From Veillonella ratti (GTDB taxonomy: Bacteria; Bacillota; Negativicutes; Veillonellales; Veillonellaceae), in assembly GCF_003992115.1 (NCBI RefSeq), contig NZ_RQUX01000003.1:1-64000 (forward strand): DNA of 64,000 nt, given 5' to 3'. Within the stretch, counting starts at the first letter, position 1, and each line of letters starts with the position of its first letter. The notes under the pieces are model-generated. The model worked only from the letters and a program-made list of their open reading frames with translations, was not told the DNA's origin and ran no database searches. A program made the position numbers and the translations under genes. Shown piece after piece: positions 8,049-15,508 of the stretch.

Positions 8049-8510
8049 ATGATGGTTACAGAAGGTAAATTATTAGGCACAGGAAAACGCTTTGCTATTA
8101 TCGGTTCTCGTTTTAACGAATTCATTACATCCAAATTAATCGGTGGCGCTATGGATGCATTGTTACGTCACGACGTAGAGGAAGAAAATATTAACACAAT
8201 TTGGGTGCCGGGCGCTTTCGAAATTCCGATTGTTGCCAAAAAAGCAGCTCTTAGCGGTAAATATGACGCTATCATCTGTGTTGGTGCCGTAATTCGCGGA
8301 TCCACAACTCACTATGATTATGTATGTAGCGAAGTTTCCAAAGGTATCGCTCATATCAGCCTTGAAACAGGTGTTCCGGTTATGTTCGGTGTTCTTACGA
8401 CTGAAAATATCGAACAAGCCATTGAACGTGCCGGCACTAAAGCAGGCAACAAAGGTTTCGATTGTGCTATGGGCGCTATTGAAATGGTTAATTTGTTGGA
8501 ACAAATCTAA
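8049..8510 (+). CDS. ribH: 6,7-dimethyl-8-ribityllumazine synthase
   Basis: Condenses the RibA/RibD pyrimidine product with dihydroxybutanone phosphate to make lumazine, and forms icosahedral or pentameric shells in this family. Recognisable motifs are SRFNEFIT near residue 20, [24 protein letters not shown] and [11 protein letters not shown]. Two ATG codons are adjacent (8049 and 8052). AGGAGG at 8038-8043 is better spaced for the second, so the true protein may lack one Met. It is the last gene of the riboflavin operon, closed by a hairpin at 8533-8565. Confidence 0.96.
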   Translation: MMVTEGKLLGTGKRFAIIGSRFNEFITSKLIGGAMDALLRHDVEEENINTIWVPGAFEIPIVAKKAALSGKYDAIICVGAVIRGSTTHYDYVCSEVSKGIAHISLETGVPVMFGVLTTENIEQAIERAGTKAGNKGFDCAMGAIEMVNLLEQI

Positions 8511-8532
8511 GAGTTTTATAGTAAGTGAGTAT

Positions 8533-8569
8533 CAGTGCCAATTATTGGAAGTATAATTGGCACTGTTTA
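8533..8569 (+). terminator. Terminator-like hairpin after ribH
   Basis: CAGTGCCAATTAT (8533-8545) and ATAATTGGCACTG (8553-8565) form a 13-base-pair stem with a seven-base loop. Only three T follow, so termination strength is uncertain, but position fits the end of the riboflavin operon. Confidence 0.6.
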
Positions 8570-8667
8570 ATTATTAACGTTAAGTGGCGTTTAATATTTT
8601 AGTTGAATTTTATGATTTAATTTTAAGTTGAATTTTTAAATTACACGTATCAGAAAGGAAAATAGAT

Positions 8668-9558
8668 ATGGATTTTATTCGTCGTTATACGACTAAAGAA
8701 GGTGTACGTATGGCCTTTGCCGTAACGACTGACACTGTAGAAGAAGCCAGAGTGCGTCACGATTTGAGCCCTGTAGCTACGGCGGCTCTCGGCCGTACCA
8801 TGACGGGGGCCCTTTTAATGGCAGGAGATTTTAAAAACGAAGAAAATGTAAGCTTACGTTTGAACGGTAAAGGCCCGTTAGGTGTTGTTCACGTGGATGC
8901 TTTCAGTGACAACACAGTGCGTGGTTATGTGGATAACCCACATGTGGAAGTACCTTTAAAATATGCCGGCAAACTCGATGTAGGCGCTGCTGTCGGTCAT
9001 GATGGTGAAGTACAGGTAACTCGTTTTACCAAACTTCGTCAAGATTACACGTCCCAAAGCCCTATGCAAACCGGTGAAGTAGCGGAAGACTTAGCCTACT
9101 ATTTATATACCTCCGAACAGATTCCGGCCACTATCAGCTTAGGTGTTCTGGTAAATACGGACAGAACGACTAAGGCTGCAGGCGGTTTTCTCGTGCAGGC
9201 TCTGCCGGATGCAACTGATGAAGCATTGGCACAAGTAGAAGCTAATATTAATGAATTGGGACCAATTTCTCACTATTTAGAAGCGCATCCTAATGGCGAA
9301 GGTTTAGTAGAAAAAGTATTGGCCGGTTTGACGTGTGAACAAGTATATGAAGGGGATGTAGCCTTTAAATGTACTTGCAGCCGTGAACGGTTTGAACAAA
9401 TTTTGGCTACCTTGCAGCCTGCCGATAAGGAAGAACTTCTAGAAGATGAAACGACTGAGCTTGTTTGTCATTATTGCAATGAAAAATATCAGTTCAGCCG
9501 TGATGAATTGAAACAGATTTTTGCAGAAGCGTCCCGTAACGATGGCGCAGCTCATTAA
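8668..9558 (+). CDS. hslO: Redox-regulated chaperone Hsp33
   Basis: A cytosolic holdase chaperone activated by oxidation. The C-terminal zinc switch is intact: Cys235-x-Cys237 (KCTCS) and Cys267-x-x-Cys270 (VCHYC). The N-terminal substrate-binding domain shows ALGRTMTGALLMA and the LNGKGPLG block. Length (296) is typical. ATG 8668 follows GAAAGGAAA. It lies downstream of the riboflavin operon with a 157-base gap, so it probably has its own promoter, and the methionine-salvage cluster follows behind a separate leader. Confidence 0.95.
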   Translation: MDFIRRYTTKEGVRMAFAVTTDTVEEARVRHDLSPVATAALGRTMTGALLMAGDFKNEENVSLRLNGKGPLGVVHVDAFSDNTVRGYVDNPHVEVPLKYAGKLDVGAAVGHDGEVQVTRFTKLRQDYTSQSPMQTGEVAEDLAYYLYTSEQIPATISLGVLVNTDRTTKAAGGFLVQALPDATDEALAQVEANINELGPISHYLEAHPNGEGLVEKVLAGLTCEQVYEGDVAFKCTCSRERFEQILATLQPADKEELLEDETTELVCHYCNEKYQFSRDELKQIFAEASRNDGAAH

Positions 9559-9602
9559 TCAGATTTTTTGATAAACATGTTTTGACCTTCAAAAACAAAT
9601 GA

Positions 9603-9632
9603 TTAACGCAATCAGTTAGATTGTGGTACAAT
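9603..9632 (+). promoter_or_regulatory. Candidate promoter of the mtnP leader
   Basis: TGGTACAAT at 9624-9632 is an extended -10 element. A weak -35 (TTAACG, 9603-9608) lies 18 bases upstream. The predicted start near 9639 falls directly at the first base of the structured leader at 9638-9706. Confidence 0.5.
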
Positions 9633-9637
9633 AGAAT

Positions 9638-9706
9638 AGACGAGCCTTAGGGCAGTAACTAAGGTATGGAATCTCCGGGGCTCAGGCTCCGGAGGTTTAT
9701 TTTTTA
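9638..9706 (+). ncRNA. Unclassified structured leader RNA / attenuator before mtnP
   Basis: A roughly 70-base segment between a promoter and mtnP. Stem A is CCTTAG (9645-9650) with CTAAGG (9659-9664). Stem B is CTCCGG (9673-9678) with CCGGAG (9689-9694), followed by GTTTATTTTTT, which looks like an intrinsic terminator. GAGCC at 9642-9646 can also pair with GGCTC in the loop of stem B (9679-9683, or 9685-9689 by opening the stem), giving either a pseudoknot or an alternative to stem B. I do not recognise it as a known SAM, SAH or preQ1 riboswitch. It may be a metabolite-sensing attenuator of the salvage genes or a free small RNA. Confidence 0.45.
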
Positions 9707-9750
9707 GTAAAAAAGATAATTGTAAAGAAAGATAAGACGAGGTGACTATA

Positions 9751-10572
9751 ATGGGTGTAATCGCAGTTATTGGCGGTACCGGTGTGTACGATCCATCTAT
9801 GTTTGAAAATATTGAAGAAAAGACTATGCAAACGCCGTATGGTGAAATTGCTTATACCAGTGGCAGCTATAAGGGTAAACAGCTTATATTCCTGGCCCGT
9901 CACGGTAAAAGTCATTCTATTCCGCCTCATTTGATTAACTATCGCGCCAATATTTGGGGTCTCAAAAAATTGGGCGTAACCATGATTGTATCCACTACGG
10001 CGGTAGGTTCTTTAAATACGGATTTTGCTCCGGGCCATTTCGTTTTGGTAGATCAATTCCTTGACTTTACAAAATCTCGTGTGTCTACGTTCTTTGACGG
10101 TAACGGTAAAAAAGTCGTTCATTTAGGCGTTGGTAATCCTTATTCACCGGCGCTTCGTAAGGTAATTATGGAAGCCGCATCGGAACTCAATATCGATGCT
10201 CATAACGGTGGTACTTACGTATGCACGGAAGGCCCTCGCTTTGAAACGCCGGCTGAAATTAAGATGTTCAAAATGCTTGGCGCCGATACGGTGGGCATGA
10301 CGAATGTTCCGGAAGTGGTGTTAGCGGGCGAAGCTGAAATTGCTTATGCCACGATTTCTATGGTAACCAACTTTGCTGCCGGTATTTCGCCGACTGAACT
10401 AACGCATCAGGAAGTACTTGATATTATGGCTGAAATGTCCGATAAATTTAAAGCCTTAATTTTGCGTACGATTGAAAAACTTGATCCGGATCAGGATTTA
10501 CCATGTCATCATCGTTTGGCTGAATACGGCGGTTTTAAAGCGGCCTTAGGTAAAGAGGGCGAATTACTATGA
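9751..10572 (+). CDS. mtnP: S-methyl-5'-thioadenosine phosphorylase
   Basis: Cleaves methylthioadenosine, a by-product of polyamine and related SAM-dependent reactions, into adenine and 5-methylthioribose 1-phosphate. Family motifs include IGGTGVY at the N-terminus, FLARHGKSHSIPPHLINYRAN, TTAVGSLN, and the substrate loop TEGPRFETPAEI followed by VGMTNVPEVVLAGE. The start is ATG 9751 behind ACGAGGTG; an in-frame GTG at 9742 overlaps that site and is rejected. It overlaps mtnA by four bases (ATGA), indicating coupled translation. Some family members also accept inosine or guanosine. Confidence 0.93.
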   Translation: MGVIAVIGGTGVYDPSMFENIEEKTMQTPYGEIAYTSGSYKGKQLIFLARHGKSHSIPPHLINYRANIWGLKKLGVTMIVSTTAVGSLNTDFAPGHFVLVDQFLDFTKSRVSTFFDGNGKKVVHLGVGNPYSPALRKVIMEAASELNIDAHNGGTYVCTEGPRFETPAEIKMFKMLGADTVGMTNVPEVVLAGEAEIAYATISMVTNFAAGISPTELTHQEVLDIMAEMSDKFKALILRTIEKLDPDQDLPCHHRLAEYGGFKAALGKEGELL

Positions 10573-11672
10573 GTTTAGAAGAAGCAGTTCATACATTGGA
10601 TACGTTAAAAAGCGAATCCATGAAGAGCATTACTTGGAACGGTAATTCTTTGATTTTATTAGACCAAACAAAATTACCGAACCGGGAAGAATATATCGAT
10701 TGCACTGACTGGCGTCAGGTGGCAGAAGCCATTAAAAAATTACGTGTCCGCGGGGCGCCGGCCATCGGCGTGGCCGCCGGTTACGGTCTTATTTTGGCTG
10801 CCCGTGAGGCCATTGAATCGGCACCTGATGAAGTAACACAGCGGGCTAATTTCTTGACATTTGCCAATACTTTAAAAGAAACACGCCCTACCGCCATTAA
10901 TTTGGCTTGGGCCATTGACCGTATTGTGACAAATATCGTATTTCCTTGCGACACCATGATTAACGCGTTGCCGTTAATCGAAGCGGAAGCAAAAGCTATT
11001 GATTTGGAAGACCAAGGTTTAAACGCAGCTATGGCTAAAGCGGGGGCTACTCTTTTCGAAGGAAAAAAAGGCATTCGCATTTTAACGCATTGTAATGCCG
11101 GTGCTTTGGCGACAGCCGGTTTGGGTACCGCTCTTGGCGTTGTTCGTGAACTTCACGCTAACGGTCAATTAGAACGGGTATACGCGGATGAAACGAGACC
11201 GCTTTTGCAGGGCGCTCGCTTAACGGCTTTTGAACTTCACCATGACGGTATTCCCGTTACGTTATTAACCGATAATATGGCCGCTTATGCTATGCAGCAA
11301 GGTCTTATCGATGCTGTTATCGTCGGGGCCGACCGCATTACTACGGAAGGGGATGTGGCCAATAAAATCGGTACTTACGGCGTAGCCTTAGCGGCAAAAG
11401 CTCATAATATTCCGTTTTATGTAGCCGCACCGTACAGCACTTTTGATTTTACCTTGGCTAAAGGCAGTGATATTCCAATCGAAATGCGAAGTGCCGATGA
11501 AGTTAAATGCTTTGCCGGTATCCCGACCGCACCGGACGGAGTCGACGTTTTGAATCCTGCTTTTGACGTAACACCGCATGAACTCGTAAGTGCTATTATC
11601 ACGGAAGAAGGCGTTTTAAAAGCACCTTACAATAAAGCGATTGCCGATTTACAAAAGAAGCTTGTACGCTAA
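10569..11672 (+). CDS. mtnA: S-methyl-5-thioribose-1-phosphate isomerase
   Basis: Isomerises 5-methylthioribose 1-phosphate, the product of the preceding gene, to 5-methylthioribulose 1-phosphate. The eIF2B-like fold shows KKLRVRGAPAIGVAAGYG, THCNAGALATAG (catalytic Cys region), ADETRPLLQGARLTA, and VGADRITTEGDVANKIGTY (catalytic Asp region). Length 367 is typical. It starts within mtnP by a four-base overlap. No mtnB, mtnC, mtnD or mtnK lies next to it, so the onward fate of the product is not shown in this window. Confidence 0.94.
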   Translation: MSLEEAVHTLDTLKSESMKSITWNGNSLILLDQTKLPNREEYIDCTDWRQVAEAIKKLRVRGAPAIGVAAGYGLILAAREAIESAPDEVTQRANFLTFANTLKETRPTAINLAWAIDRIVTNIVFPCDTMINALPLIEAEAKAIDLEDQGLNAAMAKAGATLFEGKKGIRILTHCNAGALATAGLGTALGVVRELHANGQLERVYADETRPLLQGARLTAFELHHDGIPVTLLTDNMAAYAMQQGLIDAVIVGADRITTEGDVANKIGTYGVALAAKAHNIPFYVAAPYSTFDFTLAKGSDIPIEMRSADEVKCFAGIPTAPDGVDVLNPAFDVTPHELVSAIITEEGVLKAPYNKAIADLQKKLVR

Positions 11673-11815
11673 CGCGTTCTATATGAATCAGTTGATGGAT
11701 TTCAAATAATATAGTTCAGTCTAAATTAGGCGTACCTAGGTTTATATACTCATTACTACAAAATTTACTTATATCGGTATTATTATAGATGTTTTTCAAG
11801 AAAGAAGAGGTTATC

Positions 11816-13060
11816 ATGGAATCATTAATCAGAGACATTAAGTTGGCACCGGAAGGACGCAAAAAGATTGAATGGGTGTCCAATTTTATGCCTGCCCTTA
11901 ACAGCTTGCGCGAAGAATTCAAAGCCAGCCATAAATTTGAAGGCAAAACCGTCGTAGTAAGTGTTCATTTGGAAGCTAAAACGGCGTATTTGTCTACGAT
12001 TTTAAAAGAAGCCGGCGCCGATGTTATCGTAACCGGCTCTAATCCATTATCCACTCAGGATGATGTAGCGGCAGCGCTCGTTGATATGGGCCTTACCGTA
12101 TATGCTTGGCATGATTGCTCCGAAGAAGAATACTTCATGTTCTTAAATAAAGCCTTAGACCATAAACCGCATATTATCATTGATGACGGTGGTGACTTGG
12201 TAAACTTATTGCACACCACCCGTACCGATGCGAAAGAACGTCTTATCGGCGGTTCCGAAGAAACAACGACGGGCGTGCATCGTCTCCACGCGTTGGCTAA
12301 CGAAAATAAATTGACGTTCCCAATGATTGCCGTTAACGATTCTTATTGTAAATACCTCTTCGACAATCGTTACGGTACGGGCCAATCCGTATGGGACGGT
12401 ATCATGCGTACCACTAACTTAACCGTTACCGGTAAAAATGTAGTCGTAGCCGGCTACGGTTGGTGCGGTAAAGGCGTAGCTATGCGTGCCAAAGGACTTG
12501 GCGCTCATGTTATCGTTACCGAAGTGGATCCGATTAAAGCCATCGAAGCCGTATTTGACGGTTTTAAAGTAATGCCTATGATTGAAGCAGCTCCAATCGG
12601 TGATATTTTCATCACCGTAACCGGCTGTAAAGATGTAATCCGCAAACAACATTTTGAAGTAATGAAAGATAAAGCCATTATGTGTAATGCCGGTCATTTC
12701 GACTGCGAAGTAAACGGTGTCGAACTTGCCGAAGTAGCTGTTTCTCATAAAAATTTTCGTAAAAACATTGAAGGGTACAGCTTAGCTGATGGACGAACTC
12801 TCTACTTATTAGCCGGTGGGCGTCTTGTTAACCTCGCCGCTGGAGATGGTCATCCTGCGGAAATCATGGACTTGTCCTTTGCTATGCAGGCATTGGCTGC
12901 TGAATATTTGCTTGACCATGGTAAAGATATGGAAGCAACAGTTCATATTTTGCCGCATGAACTGGATGTACGTATTGCTAAAGTTAAATTACAGAACATG
13001 GGCTACGATTTAGATGCCTTGACTCAAGAACAATACGATTATTTGCATAAAGTTCAATAA
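11816..13060 (+). CDS. ahcY: Adenosylhomocysteinase (archaeal/Thermotoga-type)
   Basis: Hydrolyses S-adenosylhomocysteine to adenosine and homocysteine, using bound NAD. The NAD-binding GYGWCGKGVA motif and the active-site segment NDSYCKYLFDNRYGTGQS are present, with the catalytic Lys four positions before the FDN Asp. GHFDCEV and the AGGRLVNLAAGDGHP loop are also intact. It is 414 residues from ATG 11816 (AGAAGAGG just upstream), and lacks the extra C-terminal residues of animal enzymes. It sits 143 bases after mtnA in the sulfur-recycling cluster. Confidence 0.94.
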   Translation: MESLIRDIKLAPEGRKKIEWVSNFMPALNSLREEFKASHKFEGKTVVVSVHLEAKTAYLSTILKEAGADVIVTGSNPLSTQDDVAAALVDMGLTVYAWHDCSEEEYFMFLNKALDHKPHIIIDDGGDLVNLLHTTRTDAKERLIGGSEETTTGVHRLHALANENKLTFPMIAVNDSYCKYLFDNRYGTGQSVWDGIMRTTNLTVTGKNVVVAGYGWCGKGVAMRAKGLGAHVIVTEVDPIKAIEAVFDGFKVMPMIEAAPIGDIFITVTGCKDVIRKQHFEVMKDKAIMCNAGHFDCEVNGVELAEVAVSHKNFRKNIEGYSLADGRTLYLLAGGRLVNLAAGDGHPAEIMDLSFAMQALAAEYLLDHGKDMEATVHILPHELDVRIAKVKLQNMGYDLDALTQEQYDYLHKVQ

Positions 13061-13150
13061 GAGACTGCATCGAAGGATATAGGCACAAACGGTTGTGTCA
13101 TGTATTCTGAATAGAGTACGTTGGTAGCGGTTCAACTAAAGGAGACATAA

Positions 13151-14485
13151 ATGGCTGATATTGTAATTCGCAATATTGATTGCATTACCGGGGAAAGTGC
13201 CGAATCCGGCAAAGACATGTTGCGTAATGTAACTTTGATTATTAAAGATGGGTATATCGATAAAATTTTGACCGAAGAAGAAAGTCAGACACCTTTTGGT
13301 CAAGAGTTAATCACTAAAGAATGCGGTAATGCGGCATACATTTTAGACGGTCACGGTCGTGTAGCTGCACCGGGTCTTGTCAATACCCATACCCACATCG
13401 CTATGGGCTTATTCCGTAACTACGCGGATGATTTGGAGCTCATGGATTGGCTTGAAAACGCCATTTGGCCGGCCGAAGCTAAGTTAACCAGTGAATTGGT
13501 AGAAGTCGGTACACGCTTAGGTATTGCTGAAATGTTCCGTTCCGGCACCACTTGTTTCAGTGATATGTATTTCTTCATGAACGATACGGCCAAGGTGGTA
13601 AAAGAAACCGGTATTCGTGCCGTTTTATCGCGCGGTATGGCTGGTGTGGCACCTACAGCCGAACAAGCCTTGGTGGATAGCCGTCATTTATTCAATGATT
13701 GGCACGGTTTTGACAATGACCGCATCAAAGTAATGCTTGGGCCACATGCGCCATATACTTGTCCTGATGACTATATGAAAAAAGTCATGGATCTTAGCCA
13801 TGAATTAGGCGCTCAAATTCACATTCACCTTTGTGAAACTAAAGGGGAAGTGGCGAACGTAATTAAAGCAACCGGCAAAACTCCGATTGCTCACTTCAAT
13901 GATTTAGGCGTGTTTGATACGGGCTGTGTGGCGGCTCACGGCGTCCATTTAACGGATGAAGACCTTGATATCATGAAAGCCAAAAATGTGCGCGTTGCTC
14001 ATAATCCGCAGTCCAATCTTAAATTAGCCAGCGGCATTGCCGATGTGCCGGCTATGCTCGCAAAAGGTATCACAGTAGGTCTCGGCACCGACGGATCCGC
14101 CAGCAACAATAATGCAGATATGCTTGAAGAAGTGCGCTTAGCGGCTACGCTCCATAAAGCAACTCACTTTGATCCGAAAGCCATCCCGGCGCATCAAGCC
14201 TTACAATTAGGCACCGTTGAAGGAGCTAAAGTGCTTGATTATAGCGATTTGGGGCTCATTAAGGAAGGCTATCGTGCCGATCTTTGTTTATACGATGTAA
14301 CGGGCATGCATTGGTTACCACGTTACAATGATGTAGCCTCTTTGGTGTATGCGGCTAATTCTTCTGATGTTCAGACAACTATTGTAGCCGGCAAAGTAGT
14401 CATGAAAGACCGCGAATTACTCACCATCGACGAAGAAAAGTTACGTCATGACGTGATGAGTAAGACTGAAATATTTAAACAATAG
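13151..14485 (+). CDS. mtaD: 5-methylthioadenosine/S-adenosylhomocysteine deaminase
   Basis: An amidohydrolase-superfamily deaminase that converts MTA or SAH to the inosyl forms. Metal-binding residues are seen in NTHTHIAMGLFRNYADD, in the HIHLCETKGE strand, and in LGTDGSASNNNADM, all typical of MtaD/SsnA-like enzymes. The preceding WLENAIWPAE segment is characteristic of the MTA/SAH clade. Length 444 fits. AAAGGAG precedes ATG 13151. With ahcY directly upstream the cell has two fates for SAH. Related enzymes act on other purines, so the substrate assignment relies on motif and context. Confidence 0.88.
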   Translation: MADIVIRNIDCITGESAESGKDMLRNVTLIIKDGYIDKILTEEESQTPFGQELITKECGNAAYILDGHGRVAAPGLVNTHTHIAMGLFRNYADDLELMDWLENAIWPAEAKLTSELVEVGTRLGIAEMFRSGTTCFSDMYFFMNDTAKVVKETGIRAVLSRGMAGVAPTAEQALVDSRHLFNDWHGFDNDRIKVMLGPHAPYTCPDDYMKKVMDLSHELGAQIHIHLCETKGEVANVIKATGKTPIAHFNDLGVFDTGCVAAHGVHLTDEDLDIMKAKNVRVAHNPQSNLKLASGIADVPAMLAKGITVGLGTDGSASNNNADMLEEVRLAATLHKATHFDPKAIPAHQALQLGTVEGAKVLDYSDLGLIKEGYRADLCLYDVTGMHWLPRYNDVASLVYAANSSDVQTTIVAGKVVMKDRELLTIDEEKLRHDVMSKTEIFKQ

Positions 14486-14521
14486 AACATATATTGTGTA
14501 ATATAGTCATAAAAGCGGTTG

Positions 14522-14586
14522 CTCATCCAATCAAAATGAGAGCTAAAAAAGAGGTTTCCTCATCCAACCAAAATGAGAGCTAAAAA
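14522..14586 (+). repeat. Two direct copies of a 28-base element
   Basis: A 28-base unit at 14522-14549 recurs at 14559-14586 with one T/C difference (CCAATC versus CCAACC). The copies are offset by 37 bases. Each contains a CTCAT...ATGAG inverted repeat able to form a small hairpin. They lie just after mtaD and before its terminator. No protein frame explains them. Confidence 0.7.
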
Positions 14587-14590
14587 TTAA

Positions 14591-14620
14591 ACTACGGCAA
14601 TTTTTTGCCGTAGTTTTTTT
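14591..14620 (+). terminator. Terminator of the mtn/ahcY/mtaD cluster
   Basis: ACTACGGCAA (14591-14600) and TTGCCGTAGT (14605-14614) form a perfect 10-base-pair stem with a TTTT loop, followed by eight T. Confidence 0.88.
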
Positions 14621-14663
14621 GCGCTGTTTTGAATTAAAGACGAGGGAAATTAGGGGCATAGGA

Positions 14664-14698
14664 CAAAAAAAGAGTGCCGAGCCAATGCTCGACACTCT
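14664..14698 (-). terminator. Terminator of tpx
   Basis: AGAGTGCCGAGC (14671-14682) and GCTCGACACTCT (14687-14698) pair over 12 positions with one mismatch and a CAAT loop. The A-run at 14665-14671 becomes the U-tract of the minus-strand transcript. Confidence 0.87.
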
Positions 14699-14721
14699 AT
14701 GTGAGTTAATCAAGTTAATCC

Positions 14722-15237
14722 TTAGATTAATTTTTTAACAGCATCAACAGCTGCATCAAAGTTAACGGAGCTTGTTACTTCCGGAACATATTCAACATAA
14801 GCCACTTTGTCGTCTTTACCGATAACAACGATACCGCGAGTTAACAAACGAAGTTCTTCAATCAAGAAACCGTATGCTTCACCGAAGCTTGCATCTTTGT
14901 GGTCGGAAAGGGTGATTACGTTATCAACACCGGCAGCACCGCACCAACGTTTCTGAGCGAATGGAAGGTCCATGGAGATAGTCAAGATAACTACGTCGTC
15001 GGAAAGTTCGGTAGCTTCTTTGTTGAACCAACGAGTCTGAGCGTCACAAACGCCGGTATCAAGGGAAGGAACTACGGAAATAATTTTTACTTTGCCTTCA
15101 TAGTCTTTTAAAGTTTTAGCGCCTAAGCCGTTATCTAAAACAGTAAAGTTAGGAGCTGCGTCGCCAACTTTTACTTCTTTACCTAATAATGTCATTGGAT
15201 TGCCTGCGAATGTAATTACACCGGTACGTTTTTCCAT
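14722..15237 (-). CDS. tpx: Thiol peroxidase Tpx
   Basis: A 171-residue thioredoxin-dependent peroxiredoxin of the Tpx class that reduces hydrogen peroxide and alkyl hydroperoxides. The peroxidatic Cys64 lies in [13 protein letters not shown], and the resolving Cys99 in KRWCGAAG, the family's characteristic pair. An AGGAGG-type site precedes the ATG. It is transcribed alone from a good minus-strand promoter at 15367-15395 and ended by the hairpin at 14671-14698. A peroxidase in an anaerobe would serve oxygen tolerance. Confidence 0.95.
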   Translation of the reverse strand: MEKRTGVITFAGNPMTLLGKEVKVGDAAPNFTVLDNGLGAKTLKDYEGKVKIISVVPSLDTGVCDAQTRWFNKEATELSDDVVILTISMDLPFAQKRWCGAAGVDNVITLSDHKDASFGEAYGFLIEELRLLTRGIVVIGKDDKVAYVEYVPEVTSSVNFDAAVDAVKKLI

Positions 15238-15366
15238 AATGAATAACCTCCTAAGATTAATTCAAAATTTAATGTTTAATTTATCTGACAGAGAACAATT
15301 TTCACTGCCTCGTAGAGTGGAGACGGTTATTTTTATAAATGCCGTACAACTCCGCTTACCATATTA

Positions 15367-15395
15367 AGTATAGCATGATAGAATTTATAAGTAAA
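15367..15395 (-). promoter_or_regulatory. Promoter of tpx
   Basis: Read on the minus strand: TTTACT (-35, 15390-15395), a 17-base spacer ending in TGC, and TATACT (-10, 15367-15372), so also an extended -10. It implies a 5' leader of about 120 bases before tpx. Confidence 0.6.
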
Positions 15396-15508
15396 ATAAA
15401 AATTGATGATTTTCGATGTGATATAAACTATGTTACAATATAGAAGTAAAATATATCATTTTATTTTTATAGATAAAATAAAAAATCTAACTATTTTTGG
15501 AGACGATA

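Noticed and set aside
6754-9930. Many long antisense frames opposite riboflavin, Hsp33 and mtnP genes
   Set aside because: They mirror codons of strongly supported genes, lack ribosome binding sites and show no family features.
14522-14586. Possible CRISPR array
   Set aside because: Only two units with a nine-base spacing between them and no cas genes nearby.
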